Shown: positions 36,225-45,440 of the stretch, in pieces
Layout of the letters: each line of letters starts with the position of its first letter
How positions within the stretch are numbered: the stretch's first letter is position 1
Assembly (NCBI GenBank): GCA_009841405.1
Contig: VXLV01000075.1
Coordinates: 1 to 64,000, forward strand
Length of the DNA stretch: 64,000 bases
Source of the DNA: Chloroflexota bacterium
Lineage (GTDB): Bacteria > Chloroflexota > Anaerolineae > Aggregatilineales > Phototrophicaceae
Direction of reading: 5' to 3'
Translations under genes and position numbers: made by a program
Notes under the pieces: generated by a model
What the model was told of the DNA's origin: nothing
Database searches by the model: none
What the model saw: the letters and a program-made list of their open reading frames with translations, nothing else

Positions 36225-37963
36225 TTCGCCGCCATTCGATAGACCCGCGCGCCACCCTGTTCAAACAGCAGCTCAAGTGAAGCGTGGTTGGGCGGGTCAG
36301 CGCCGGCCGGCACGAACAGATAAGCAGGCGATTCGCCTTCAAAGCCACCATGCTCCAGCAGGTCCCACTCGAAGTATTGCGTGGCGCGCAGATTCAGCGC
36401 GCGCCTCTCGGCGATAACGGGCAGCCAGCCGCTGCCGTCGCTGGCCGCGAGCAAGGCGTCAGCCGGCGCGTTCTCGCGCAGCCAGTCCAGCGAGGCCGCT
36501 TCGTCCTGGCCGAGCGTCTGCGACGGCAGATTGAGCAGCGGGCGCACAGCGCTGAGCAGGGGCTGAAACGTAACGCCAATCGTCACGATTATCAGCGCGG
36601 CCAGCGCCAGCAAGGGCCAGGCGGCGCGGCGCAGTCTGCCTTTGAGCGCCGGCGGTAGTCTGCCCTCCCAAAATTGCAGCAGCGCCAGGCCGCCGAACCA
36701 GGCGAAAGGCAGGATCGCGCCATGCCGCGCGATGTTGGGCGCGTGGGTCAGCGCGCCCAGCGGCGGCACAAGCCGACCCAAAGCGCCCAGCAGCGCCGAC
36801 TCCATGACCAGCAACAGCCAGATCAGCATCAGCCGGGAGACTAAGCGTGTGCTGCCACGCTGTCGCAGGCCAACCGTCATACCCCAGATCGCCAAGGGGA
36901 CAATCAGGAAGCCTTGGCCGCGCGTCAATTCAGCGAGATTGGCCGGAGCGGCGCCGAAGGGCGATGGACTGATGGGGAGCATCAGCGGCAGGCTGTTGAT
37001 CAGCCAGGGCGCGACGCCCAGCAGCGCCACGAGGGGAAACCCGATGGCCAGCCCAAGCCGCGATTTCAGGGCGCCGCCGCAACGCCAGGCCAGAACCAGC
37101 AGCGCAACATAGCCGAAGAGCATAATCAGACTCAAGCTCAAGCTGGTATAGACGACCGCGCCCATCATTAAGCCGCCAGCCACGACATCGGCCAGGTTAA
37201 AGCGGCGCAGGCAGCGCAGCGCGTACACGAGAAAAGCCAGGGTGAAAAGCAGCCCCAGCAGCTCAACGAAGTGGCCGTCCAGGTTGCTGATGTGTAGGCC
37301 GCCGCAGAGCAGCAGCGCAATCGCCAGCGCGCGCCCAAGCCGTTTGTCGCGGATCTCGGCGCCGAAGTCGTAAGCCAGCCAGACCACCAGAAAGACGATG
37401 ACGGCGGAAACGCTCATCTGAATCAGCGGGACGGGATGGCCCAGCTGCTGGCTGAGATAGGCGCAGAGGGCGTGGAAGCCGGGCGCAATGACGACTGTGG
37501 CGTCTGGCGCCAAGGGCGCGAGCGAGGTGAACGATTCGCCTTCGCGCGTTGCCAGGCTGTGAAGCGCGCTGACCTGGCCTTGAACGCCCAAGGGCGCTGC
37601 CAAGTGGAATAGCGGGATGACGACCAGCAGCGCAACCAGAGCGAAGAATGCCAGGTCTTCGGGACCGGGCCAGCCTTGGTCGCGGTCCGCCAACCGTTCG
37701 CCGCGGGCTTCGGCGCGCGCCTGGGCGGTGGATAGCGTGCCGCCCAGCACCACGCCGGACAGCAGCGCGAAAAGCATATAATCCACCACCAGCGTATCCC
37801 AACCGAAGGCCTCGGTGTAGAAGACCGCGCCGCCGACAACCAGCGCCAGGCAGAGAGCGGCGGACAACGCGACGCGCGGCTGGGCAGTGCGCCAGGCCGG
37901 GGACAGCATGGCGCCGGCGCCCAGCAGCACCGCCGCGAAAATGAAGACGACGAAAAGGCTCAT
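36221..37963 (-). CDS. Large multispanning membrane protein, GT-C-like
   Basis: A 580-aa protein with about 12 hydrophobic helices and a soluble C-terminal domain of about 100 residues starting near SLDWLRENAPADALLAASDGSG, a pattern seen in GT-C-fold sugar transferases and other DUF-type membrane proteins. No clear catalytic motif is recognised; an acidic EGESFTSLAPLAPDA loop lies after the third helix. It converges on the DUF2335-like gene, overlapping by four bases, and starts 15 bases from the PIN toxin gene's stop on the same strand. Confidence 0.65.
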   Translation of the reverse strand: MSLFVVFIFAAVLLGAGAMLSPAWRTAQPRVALSAALCLALVVGGAVFYTEAFGWDTLVVDYMLFALLSGVVLGGTLSTAQARAEARGERLADRDQGWPGPEDLAFFALVALLVVIPLFHLAAPLGVQGQVSALHSLATREGESFTSLAPLAPDATVVIAPGFHALCAYLSQQLGHPVPLIQMSVSAVIVFLVVWLAYDFGAEIRDKRLGRALAIALLLCGGLHISNLDGHFVELLGLLFTLAFLVYALRCLRRFNLADVVAGGLMMGAVVYTSLSLSLIMLFGYVALLVLAWRCGGALKSRLGLAIGFPLVALLGVAPWLINSLPLMLPISPSPFGAAPANLAELTRGQGFLIVPLAIWGMTVGLRQRGSTRLVSRLMLIWLLLVMESALLGALGRLVPPLGALTHAPNIARHGAILPFAWFGGLALLQFWEGRLPPALKGRLRRAAWPLLALAALIIVTIGVTFQPLLSAVRPLLNLPSQTLGQDEAASLDWLRENAPADALLAASDGSGWLPVIAERRALNLRATQYFEWDLLEHGGFEGESPAYLFVPAGADPPNHASLELLFEQGGARVYRMAAN

Positions 37964-37978
37964 GTGGGGGAGGCGCGG

Positions 37979-38368
37979 CTACCAGATTCGGGCGATCGGG
38001 TAACGATCGAAGGCAGCGTCGCTAGTGATGATGGGAATGTTCTCGACGAGGGACTGCGCGATGGGCAGCCTGTCGAAGGGGTCGCGGTGAATGAGGGGCA
38101 GGTCGTGGACCTGCTTGATGTGCGCAACGCTGATCTCGAGCAACTCGAAGCGATTGGCGCTTAAGTGATCATCAATAAACTCTGGAAACGGCCGACGCAA
38201 CTCCAATCCGCGTCGCAGTTTCACCTTAATCGCGATTTCCCAAATGCTGACCAAGCTGAGGTAGATATCGTCGTCGGAACTTTCAATTATGCCCGCCGCG
38301 TTTAGGCTCAATCGTCGATCGCCATTGACGAACCACAGGAATGAAGACGTATCCAGCAGGTAGTTCAT
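37979..38368 (-). CDS. vapC: PIN-domain toxin (VapC-like ribonuclease)
   Basis: A 129-aa PIN-domain nuclease, probably an RNase toxin. The acidic quartet is present: D6 (YLLDTSSFLW), E44 (SIWEIAIK), D96/D99 (HRDPFDR) and D117 (ITSDAAF). It matches the PIN subgroup with LLDTS..LW and RDPFDR. It overlaps the antitoxin gene by ATGA, the usual coupling of toxin-antitoxin pairs, and shares its promoter. Confidence 0.9.
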   Translation of the reverse strand: MNYLLDTSSFLWFVNGDRRLSLNAAGIIESSDDDIYLSLVSIWEIAIKVKLRRGLELRRPFPEFIDDHLSANRFELLEISVAHIKQVHDLPLIHRDPFDRLPIAQSLVENIPIITSDAAFDRYPIARIW

Positions 38369-38595
38369 TCCATATAGGGCTTGAACTCGGGCAATGGCTC
38401 GTAGAACTCGTCAGTAATGATGATTTGCCCTTTAGCGCTTCCCGCCTTACGCGGTCCCGGCTTCCTATAGATTGTGGCGACGAGCTTGTAGGCCTGGTCG
38501 TTTTCGCCGATGATGATCACTGTACCGCCCTCTTTGGCGTGTTCCAGCACGTCGTCCAGGTTTTCTTTAGCTTCGTCCACAGTGAATTTCTTCAT
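38365..38595 (-). CDS. Phd/YefM-type antitoxin
   Basis: A 76-aa antitoxin. The N-terminal DNA-binding part (FTVDEAKENLDDVLEHAKEGGTVIIIGEND) is Phd-like, and the C-terminus (EFYEPLPEFKPYME) is the extended toxin-binding tail. AGGAG lies eight bases before the ATG. It should bind and repress the pair's own promoter. Confidence 0.87.
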   Translation of the reverse strand: MKKFTVDEAKENLDDVLEHAKEGGTVIIIGENDQAYKLVATIYRKPGPRKAGSAKGQIIITDEFYEPLPEFKPYME

Positions 38596-38624
38596 GGCGT
38601 GACTCCTGAGAATCGCTCAATCAG

Positions 38625-38652
38625 ATTATACACCAATGAATGTCGAACTCAA
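38625..38652 (-). promoter_or_regulatory. Promoter of the toxin-antitoxin operon
   Basis: On the minus strand TTGAGT (38647-38652) and a perfect TATAAT (38625-38630) are 16 bases apart, 30 bases ahead of the antitoxin ATG. Confidence 0.65.
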
Positions 38653-38663
38653 CGGAAGCGCTA

Positions 38664-39251
38664 CTAGACGTCTGGACTGCCATAGAGCCACCAGAACCGC
38701 TCGCGCGGATAGACAGTTTCCAGCCGGGCCGACCAGATAAAATCGCCGGCGCGCAGGATCCGGCGCAGCGCCACGTCGGTCTGATGCAGGGGCGCCGCTA
38801 ATTCGCTCGCGTCATAGCCGAACTCGTCTACCGCCAGCATGACTTCTTGCACGATGGTTCGCCGCAGCGCTTCCACCGGATAGGCGGGCGCGCAGTCGCG
38901 CGGGCTCTCGCGGCAGTCCGCGAAGAAAGCGCGCATCACTTGGAGGCGAGAGGGAACTTCCTGTTGGAGCTTCTTTTCGTAATGCCGGGTCCAATCCGCT
39001 TGCGCCTGGTCGTGCAGCTGCAGGGCAAGGCCGAGCCGAGCGGCTTGTTCCCGCTTCAAGGACGCGCGCAATTCTGTCAGTCGCCGGCGGCGCAGGAGCA
39101 AGGCGCCCAAGGTCAATTGCGGCATGGCAGCGGCGCGAAAGAAGCCGCCGACCGGCATATAGAGCACAGCGCCGAGCAGGTACTCTTCCAAGCGCTCGGT
39201 CATCTCTTCCAATTGCGACAGATCGCGCTCGAGGTCGTATTTGGCTGACAT
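38664..39251 (-). CDS. Hypothetical coiled/helical protein
   Basis: A 195-aa, charged, largely helical protein. Residues 1-25 (LERDLSQLEEMTERLEEYL) could form a coiled coil. One hydrophobic stretch (LLGAVLYMPVGGFFRAAAMP) is followed by LRRRRLTELRASLKREQAARL. The last 50 residues are folded (YPRERFWWLYGSPDV). I do not recognise the family. It is 11 bases downstream of the CoxL-like gene on the same strand, so it may be an accessory of that enzyme. Confidence 0.55.
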   Translation of the reverse strand: MSAKYDLERDLSQLEEMTERLEEYLLGAVLYMPVGGFFRAAAMPQLTLGALLLRRRRLTELRASLKREQAARLGLALQLHDQAQADWTRHYEKKLQQEVPSRLQVMRAFFADCRESPRDCAPAYPVEALRRTIVQEVMLAVDEFGYDASELAAPLHQTDVALRRILRAGDFIWSARLETVYPRERFWWLYGSPDV

Positions 39252-39262
39252 GAGCGACGGCG

Positions 39263-41557
39263 CTAGCCCGGATTCAGCGCTTCCCAGACGCGCCGCGGCG
39301 TCAGCGGCATATCCAGGTGGCGCACGCCAAAGGGCGACAGCGCGTCCACGACGGCGTTGACCACAGCCGGCGTTGAGCCGATGGTTGCCGCTTCGCCGAT
39401 GCCCTTTGCGCCAAGCGGATTGAGCGTGGTCGCGGTCACGGTCTTGTCGATGGCAAAGGTCGGGAAGTCGTCGGCGCGCGGCATGGCGTAGTCCATCAGG
39501 GTGCCGGTGAGCAGTTGGCCCTGCTCGTCGAAGACGATTTCTTCCAGCAGCGCCTGGCCGATGCCCTGCGCCAGGCCGCCGTGTATCTGCCCTTCCACCA
39601 GCAGCGGGCTGATGCGTGGGCCACAGTCGTCAACGGAATAGAATTCGCGCAAGCTGATGACGCCGGTGTCTTTCTCGATCTCGACCACAGCGACATGCGT
39701 GCCGAAGGGGTAGATGAAATCAGCCGGGCGGAAGAAATCAGTGGCTTCCAGGCCGGTGTCGATGTCATCGGGCAAGCGATCGGAATAAGCGCGCGCGGCG
39801 ATCTTGTCCAGGCGCAAGCTGCGGCTGGGCACGCCTTTGACGCGGTACTCGCCCTCGGCGAATTCGATGTCGCCGGGCGCTGCTTCGAGCATGTGCGCGG
39901 CGATCCTTATCGCTTTGTCGCGCACCACCCCCGCCGAGCGCACGATCGCGGAGCCGCCTATGGCGAGGCTGCGGCTGCCGAAGGTGCCGACGCCAACTGG
40001 CTGCGAGCCGGTGTCGCCGTGCCGGACGATGACCTTATCGTAGTCGGCGCCGATCTCGTCGGCAACGATTTGGGCGAAAGTCGTCTGCAAGCCTTGCCCG
40101 TGCGGCGATGTGCCGGTGTAGACCGTGACCGTGCCGCTAGGCTCGACGCGCACCTGGCCGCTCTCGTAGGGGCCGAAGCCGCACATCTCGACGTATGTCG
40201 CCAGGCCAATGCCCAGCAACTTGTCCGAGCCATTCGCGCGGCGTTCAGCCTGCTCGGCGCGCAATCCATCATAGTTCGCCGTTTCCAGCGCGGTACTCAG
40301 ATTGGTTGCATAATCCCCGGTGTCATACGTCGAGCCGGTCGGCGTTCGGTATGGAAATTGCTCGGGCTTGAGATAATTGCGCCGGCGGACGTCGGCGGCA
40401 TCCAGACCCAGTTCATCCGCGATCATGTCGATGGCGCGCTCGATGTAATAGATGGCTTCGGGGCGGCCGGCGCCGCGGTAGGCCGCGACGGCGATGGTAT
40501 TGGTGAAGACGTTGCTGGCCTTGAAATGTACGGAGGGGATCGCGTAGTTGCCGCTGGCCATCAGCCCGGTCAAATGCGCGATATCATAGAATGGCGGATA
40601 GGCGCCCAACTCGCCGATAACATGCAGGCGCAAGCCGAGGAGCGTCCCTTCTTCATCGAATGCGACCTCGACATCGGCGATCTGCGAGCGGCCATGCGTG
40701 GTGGCGACGAAGTGCTCGACGCGGGTGCCCGCCCATTTCAGGGGCCGGTTGAAACGCTGCGCCAGCTTGGCGATGGCGATCTCTTCGGGATAAAGCTGAT
40801 TCTTGACGCCGAAACCGCCACCGACATTGGGGGCGATCACGCGCAGCATATTCTCCGGCAGGCGTAGGACAGTCGCCAAAGCCGAACGAACGCCGTGCGG
40901 GATCTGCGTGCTGGACCAGAGCGTCAGCCCGCCGGTGACGGCATCGGGCGCGGCCGCCACTGCCCGCACTTCCATGGGCACGCCGGCGATGCGTTGGCTG
41001 AGCATGCGCTGGCTGAGCGTGTGCGGCGCACTGGCGAAGACCTCGTCGACATCGTCCGACTTCTTCTCGCCGGTATCGATGATGTTGCTCTCCAAGCCGT
41101 CGAATACCTTGGGCGAGTCGCTCTTGCAAGCGCTGAGCAAGTCAACGGCGGCCGGCAATTCTTCCCAGTCGACGACAACATCGTCGACCGCGTCTTCCGC
41201 AACCTCGGCCGATGTGGCGACGACCGCCGCGACGACCTCGCCGACATGCCGGACGCGGTCCACCGAAAGCGCGAGATGGCTGTACTTTTCCAGCGCGATA
41301 TCCCCGCCGGCGACGGGCACGGCCTCCCACTCGGCGCGCATATCGGCGCCGGTGACGACAGCGACAACGCCGTCGCGGGCTGCCGCCGCGCTGGTATCGA
41401 TGCCGAGGATATTGGCGTGGGCGTAGGGGCTGCGGACGAATGCCACGCAGCACATGCCGGGCAGCTTGATATCGCCGACGTATTTGCCGGCGCCGGTGAT
41501 TAGTCCGGGGTCTTCCTTGCGCTTAACGCTTGCGCCTACCATTGAGCGTAATGCCAT
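39263..41557 (-). CDS. Molybdenum hydroxylase large subunit, form II CoxL-like
   Basis: A 764-aa molybdopterin-binding subunit of the xanthine dehydrogenase/CO dehydrogenase family. The Moco loop reads VNVGGGFGVKNQ-like (NVGGGFGVK), and AYRGAGR (about residues 359-365) is the form II signature; true CO dehydrogenase has AYRCSFR. The product is therefore a hydroxylase of unknown substrate, perhaps an aldehyde or aromatic. GIGEAATIGSTPAVVNAV near the end holds the catalytic Glu. ATG 41557 has AAGGAG nine bases ahead; a TTG at 41566 would touch it. The FAD and iron-sulfur subunits are not in the window, which is unusual. Confidence 0.85.
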   Translation of the reverse strand: MALRSMVGASVKRKEDPGLITGAGKYVGDIKLPGMCCVAFVRSPYAHANILGIDTSAAAARDGVVAVVTGADMRAEWEAVPVAGGDIALEKYSHLALSVDRVRHVGEVVAAVVATSAEVAEDAVDDVVVDWEELPAAVDLLSACKSDSPKVFDGLESNIIDTGEKKSDDVDEVFASAPHTLSQRMLSQRIAGVPMEVRAVAAAPDAVTGGLTLWSSTQIPHGVRSALATVLRLPENMLRVIAPNVGGGFGVKNQLYPEEIAIAKLAQRFNRPLKWAGTRVEHFVATTHGRSQIADVEVAFDEEGTLLGLRLHVIGELGAYPPFYDIAHLTGLMASGNYAIPSVHFKASNVFTNTIAVAAYRGAGRPEAIYYIERAIDMIADELGLDAADVRRRNYLKPEQFPYRTPTGSTYDTGDYATNLSTALETANYDGLRAEQAERRANGSDKLLGIGLATYVEMCGFGPYESGQVRVEPSGTVTVYTGTSPHGQGLQTTFAQIVADEIGADYDKVIVRHGDTGSQPVGVGTFGSRSLAIGGSAIVRSAGVVRDKAIRIAAHMLEAAPGDIEFAEGEYRVKGVPSRSLRLDKIAARAYSDRLPDDIDTGLEATDFFRPADFIYPFGTHVAVVEIEKDTGVISLREFYSVDDCGPRISPLLVEGQIHGGLAQGIGQALLEEIVFDEQGQLLTGTLMDYAMPRADDFPTFAIDKTVTATTLNPLGAKGIGEAATIGSTPAVVNAVVDALSPFGVRHLDMPLTPRRVWEALNPG

Positions 41558-41622
41558 CGCCGTCAACTCCTTGTTCGCATTTGTTCACCCAGCGTTCACT
41601 ATGAATCGCGCTGGCTTTGCGG

Positions 41623-41937
41623 CTACGCGCCGTCGACCGCGTAGCCCTTCTTCATCCAGCCTTTAGTGCCTTCTTCGAGATTATAGATGTCCTCGTAGCC
41701 CATGCTCGCCAGATAGAGCGCAGCCTGCGCCGAGCGCACGCCGGTATTGCAGACCAGCACCACCGGGGCGTCTTCGTCAATCTCGTCGACACGCGCCATA
41801 AATTCGCTGAGCGGGATGTTAACGGCGCCGGGGATATGCCCCTCGGCGTGTTCCTCTTCTTCGCGCACATCAATGAATTGATGCGCGCTGGTGGCGAATT
41901 GATCCCGGTATTCCTCGCTGTTGATGTCGCTGTACAT
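41623..41937 (-). CDS. Single-domain rhodanese
   Basis: A 104-aa rhodanese (sulfurtransferase) domain. The active-site cysteine is C63 in VCNTGVRSAQAA, with FIDVREEEEHAEGHIPGAVNIP as the usual N-terminal signature. It could supply sulfur to the molybdenum cofactor of the neighbouring hydroxylase, an inference from adjacency only. Confidence 0.88.
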   Translation of the reverse strand: MYSDINSEEYRDQFATSAHQFIDVREEEEHAEGHIPGAVNIPLSEFMARVDEIDEDAPVVLVCNTGVRSAQAALYLASMGYEDIYNLEEGTKGWMKKGYAVDGA

Positions 41938-42084
41938 ACCCTGCCCTGCCTAGAGATTGATCTTGCTGCGAATTATAGCCAAGCTGGAAAACTTCTCCAA
42001 ATGAGTCGCGCCAGGAGCGGAAAAAGAAGGTTGTGCGTGTCCCCAACGCAAAGGGCGCAGATGCTGGGGCGCTAGCCCCAAGTG

Positions 42085-43227
42085 TCAAATACTGGCCGGG
42101 ACCTGGCTCAGCGGATTAACGAAACGCTCGGCAACTTCAGAAGGCGCGTCGTAATAGGTTCCGGCGCGGGCGTAGGCTCGGGAGCGCGGCATGTCCAGGT
42201 GCAGATGCGCCGCGTAGATATTCTTCGCGCCTTTGCCGACCGTCCCGATCTGCCGGCCGCGGGCGACGCGTGCGCCCTTCTTCACCAGCGTCTTGTCCAG
42301 ATGCGTGTAGCGCAGGCAGGTCCCGTCATCGTGCTCAACCGTGACCGTATTGCCGAAACCCTTGGGCAAGTAGACCGAGTCGATCACGACGCCGCGGCGC
42401 ATGGCGTATACCGGCGCCTGGAAGCAGCCGTAACGCGCGATGTCGATGCCGCTGTGATGTTTGCCATGAAAGGCCGGGAGAGACTCGTCGTAGAGGACTT
42501 CGGCGTAACCCAGTGTGATGCGCCAATCGCTTGCGGGCGGGATCACGACACCGGACGCCGGATCGACGGGTGATGTGAGCGCGGAAGCCGATAGGGACGC
42601 AGCGGTCTGCCGACTGATCGGTTCGATGGCCTCGGGGATGAGCAGATAATCGCCGGTCGGTAGATCCAGCCGATTGCTCGTGCTGAAGCTCGGGAAATGC
42701 TCGCTGACCAACCGCTTCAGCCAGTCGTTGATACACGCGTCGCTCCGGTCCGCTTCAATCATCTCGGATATGAATGTTTCCAGAAAGAGATCGAGGTTAG
42801 GAATCGGGGATTTGTGCGCCAGGCCCAAGCGTGTCTCGGTTTTCAGCAGCAGCTGATGGCGCAGGCCGAACTTGACCGCCGCCAGCATGACAACAAGCGT
42901 CGCTACGGGCTCGGCAACGCCTCTGGGCGCGCAAGACACGGCATAGACGCGATACAGCCAATCTCGCGCTGTCGAGCTATTACTGCGCGCCCGCCGCGCC
43001 AGCTCATCGGGAAAGACTTGATGAATAACCTCATACGCGATGTTGAGGAGGTCTTGCGGCGGCGCCTTGGGCTCCAGCTGGCGCGCTTCCTGGACGACGG
43101 CGGCTGGCGCTTCCGCTGCTACAAACGTCGCCAGTACATCGCTGGCCAACTGGAGACGCTCGCGCGCCTCGGCGATCTCTCGCAGCGCTAGTTGGACGCG
43201 GGTCGGTTCAGGCTGGGTCTGCGTCAT
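42085..43227 (-). CDS. M23-family metallopeptidase
   Basis: A 380-aa protein with a helical N-terminal region and a C-terminal LytM/M23 domain. The zinc ligands are in HSGID (H258, D262) and HLHLD (H341, H343). It should cut peptidoglycan cross-bridges; the neighbouring holin-like gene suggests a lysis-type or injection-related role. No signal peptide is seen. The start is ATG 43227 with GAGGG close by, or ATG 43245. It overlaps the holin-like gene by 20 bases. The first gene of the accessory island on this side. Confidence 0.82.
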   Translation of the reverse strand: MTQTQPEPTRVQLALREIAEARERLQLASDVLATFVAAEAPAAVVQEARQLEPKAPPQDLLNIAYEVIHQVFPDELARRARSNSSTARDWLYRVYAVSCAPRGVAEPVATLVVMLAAVKFGLRHQLLLKTETRLGLAHKSPIPNLDLFLETFISEMIEADRSDACINDWLKRLVSEHFPSFSTSNRLDLPTGDYLLIPEAIEPISRQTAASLSASALTSPVDPASGVVIPPASDWRITLGYAEVLYDESLPAFHGKHHSGIDIARYGCFQAPVYAMRRGVVIDSVYLPKGFGNTVTVEHDDGTCLRYTHLDKTLVKKGARVARGRQIGTVGKGAKNIYAAHLHLDMPRSRAYARAGTYYDAPSEVAERFVNPLSQVPASI

Positions 43228-43459
43228 GATTTCCCTCACTTTCATTCAGTCCGGCTTTCTTGGCCAGTTCGCGGTCCTCAAGGACATAGCCGCCCACCAG
43301 CGTCACGCAGATGGTCGTGATCGTCGGCGCCAGCACATCCAGATGCTCTTCCAGCTCCGGCCGCGCCGCAACGACTACCAGTGTGACGACGCTGATGACC
43401 GATGACCAGAAGCGTCGCGACCCCAACAAGCGTCGCGGCGCCGTTTTCGTTTTATCCAT
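43208..43459 (-). CDS. Holin-like small membrane protein
   Basis: An 83-aa protein with a basic start (DKTKTAPRRLLGSRRF), two hydrophobic segments (WSSVISVVTLVVVAA and LAPTITTICVTLVGGYVL) and an acidic tail. Size and topology fit a phage holin. GAGGAG lies eight bases before ATG 43459. The stop overlaps the M23 peptidase gene, forming a holin-endopeptidase pair as in phage lysis cassettes. Confidence 0.6.
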   Translation of the reverse strand: MDKTKTAPRRLLGSRRFWSSVISVVTLVVVAARPELEEHLDVLAPTITTICVTLVGGYVLEDRELAKKAGLNESEGNHDADPA

Positions 43460-43630
43460 TTTCTTGCTCCTCATGATTCAGCCGTTCCAAGATCGAAATG
43501 CTCACAACAACGCCTGCCTCAAGTTCGCAGGCGTCCGGCTGATTCTGTTTGCGAGTTGTCGTGGAGATAGGTGAAGCAGTGAGATGACACGCGCCCTGTC
43601 ACAAACCGTCTCATCTCACTGATTCGAACG

Positions 43631-44224
43631 CTAATACGCCAGGCGTGCGCCCCGCTCGGCCGCCGCGATGTCGCGGAAGGCTTCCAGATTGGCCAGCTTG
43701 GTCGATTTGCCCAGCTTGCTGTAGTCGGGGTCGCCCAGCACCCAGGAGTCGCTCAGCGCCGGCGGGAAGATGACTTCCTGAATGAGCGCATCAATGATCT
43801 GGTCGCTGCGCTGGTTCTCCTGCAGCTCGATCTTGGTCTCGGTCGCCTTCAGGAATTGCATCGCGCCGGCAACCCGGATGGTCGCCTTGCGCTCGCCGTA
43901 TTTGTTGGCAGCCGGATGCACCGATTCGACCCAGCCCGACCAATGCGTGCGCGTGGTCGTGCCGTCGTTAGACGTCACGCGAACCGGGCGCAGCGGCTGG
44001 ATCTTGCCCGCCAGCGGATTCGCCGCATCCTCGTTCTCCGGCGAAAAGCGCCGGTCGCGGTTGTCCAGGACCAGACCCAAGACCGAATTCTGGGCGATGT
44101 CCTTGTAGGGCTCGCGAAAGCCCAGGAACCAGTTGACCCAGACGGCGCGCTCAGTGACGATGTCGTCGCCGCTGAACTCCCCGTCTCGATCCCAGTCGAT
44201 TGCGATTGTCCATGTCGTTGCCAT
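43631..44224 (-). CDS. Phage-tail-like protein, C-terminally truncated copy
   Basis: A 197-aa protein beginning WTIAIDWDRDGEFSGDDI, then FLGFREPYKDIAQNSVLGLVLDNRDRRFSPEN and a beta-rich region with GWVESVHPAANKYGERK. I place it with phage or phage-like tail proteins; the exact family is uncertain. It ends abruptly at AAERGARLAY, just where I would expect the protein to continue, so it is probably a truncated 5' fragment. A degenerate paralogue lies at 45577-46068, and the two share a 108-bp block with about three differences. GGAGGAG-like ribosome sites precede both copies. Confidence 0.55.
   Translation of the reverse strand: MATTWTIAIDWDRDGEFSGDDIVTERAVWVNWFLGFREPYKDIAQNSVLGLVLDNRDRRFSPENEDAANPLAGKIQPLRPVRVTSNDGTTTRTHWSGWVESVHPAANKYGERKATIRVAGAMQFLKATETKIELQENQRSDQIIDALIQEVIFPPALSDSWVLGDPDYSKLGKSTKLANLEAFRDIAAAERGARLAY
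43761..43868. repeat. Duplicated block shared with 45620-45727
   Basis: These 108 bp within the tail-like gene match 45620-45727 with about three differences (constant offset 1859), much closer than the rest of the two copies. The blocks flank the toxin-immunity genes. Confidence 0.8.
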
Positions 44225-44253
44225 CCTACTTCTCCTCCTTTATGTCACTTGAT

Positions 44254-44724
44254 TTAGAACTTGTAAGGAATGTCAGCAAACAGACGCAGCCTCTCTTCGG
44301 TCCAGAATTTGAAGTGGGGATTCTCCATGATCATGAGTTCGCCGTCGTGGTAGCTCAATACGTACATGTCGGTAAAACTGACTGCCAAGCTACAGTTGAT
44401 CGTTTTAATCAGTCCCGCTACGCCTCGAAGTACGTCATTACGCAGCGCTTCAATACACGGCGTTGGCTTTCGGTAATAGATAGCGATCATGATATTAGGG
44501 TCAAAACCAACCTTATCATGCATTATCTGCTTGATTAATTCGGGTGGGAAATAACGAAACGTGTCGATTGACATCAGCGGCTTTACAACGGAGACTCGTT
44601 CTTGACCGACCACGACTTCTACTTCTTCAATCTCAAAGTCGTCAAAGAGATGTTGGCAATAGCTGGCTGTGACTTCTCGTGTGTTATGCGCGGACATAAC
44701 AAAGATGCTATCTTCGATAGACAT
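44254..44724 (-). CDS. Probable immunity protein (weak SitI3 resemblance)
   Basis: A 156-aa acidic protein, AT-rich in codon use compared with the rest of the window. The C-terminus (VLSYHDGELMIMENPHFKF and DIPYKF) resembles the end of SitI3-type immunity proteins, but the match is weak. It starts 15 bases after the stop of the CdiA-CT-like toxin domain on the same strand, the canonical position of an immunity gene. A GGAGG site precedes the ATG. Role as an immunity protein is inferred from position and size. Confidence 0.5.
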   Translation of the reverse strand: MSIEDSIFVMSAHNTREVTASYCQHLFDDFEIEEVEVVVGQERVSVVKPLMSIDTFRYFPPELIKQIMHDKVGFDPNIMIAIYYRKPTPCIEALRNDVLRGVAGLIKTINCSLAVSFTDMYVLSYHDGELMIMENPHFKFWTEERLRLFADIPYKF

Positions 44725-44739
44725 TTCTTCCTCCTTGTC

Positions 44740-45440
44740 TTAAACGTTTGGTTGAACCCACGTACCGATGAAACTATGGTGTTGTATCATGATTACCTCC
44801 TTCAGTTCAGCAACAAGTGGGTCTCCCTTGACATACCAGCCTGGCAAGTATTCTTTCAACCCGTCTGCCGTCAGGTCTGTATATGACAAATCGATTACCA
44901 GACGATCTGTTTGGCTAGGTACTTTCTTTGGTAGCATATTCCATATTGAGCCAAGAGCGTCGTTAGCCGAGGCAATGTTCTCAGGATCACCGACGGTATA
45001 GGCATCGAATACCCGCCCCTCGATAATGTAATCTAGATTCCTGTTGCCGCTTTTTCGCTGATGTCCGGTCTGGTTTCTTCCGGCAAATCTTCCGGGACAA
45101 CTGGAAGGCTAGGTGTGGACTGCTTGTTGCGCGCAGCCTCCCGTTCCCGGCGCGCACCCTCGTTATGCTCTATGGCCGTCTCCTTGTTCAAGAGGGGGTT
45201 GAAGACGGGATTATTGCCCGCACCAGTGTCATCGACAGATTCGTCCTTATCGTGAGCTGGTGGCGTGCTACCAGGCCTGTCAGGTTCTTCCGGCTGCGGC
45301 AGGCCGAGCCGGTGGTAGTGGTTGTATTCGTAATGTTGTAAACCGGTATCCACCGCCAGCGGCGCTTGCGACTTCTGTTCCTCTTCGGCGTCAGGCTTTT
45401 GCGTATCACCGGCACTTGGAAGCAAATAGTATGGATACAC
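44740..45440 (-). pseudogene. CdiA-CT-like polymorphic toxin, frameshifted
   Basis: From GTG 45440 a 135-aa frame carries a Pro/Asp/Glu-rich linker and IEHNEGARREREAARN, then stops at TAG (45033). In another frame, directly past KAATG, the sequence continues as NLDYIIEGRVFDAYT and, further on, RLVIDLSYTDLTADGLKEYL and LKEVIMI, ending at 44740. This is the pattern of the CdiA C-terminal nuclease family (PDYLIEG-FD core, then a DL strand and KEVIVI). A single indel near 45040 would join the two. No N-terminal delivery domain is present, so it is an orphan cassette. Confidence 0.6.

Noticed and set aside
39263..41557. Aerobic CO dehydrogenase (form I CoxL)
   Set aside because: The active-site loop is AYRGAGR, not AYRCSFR.
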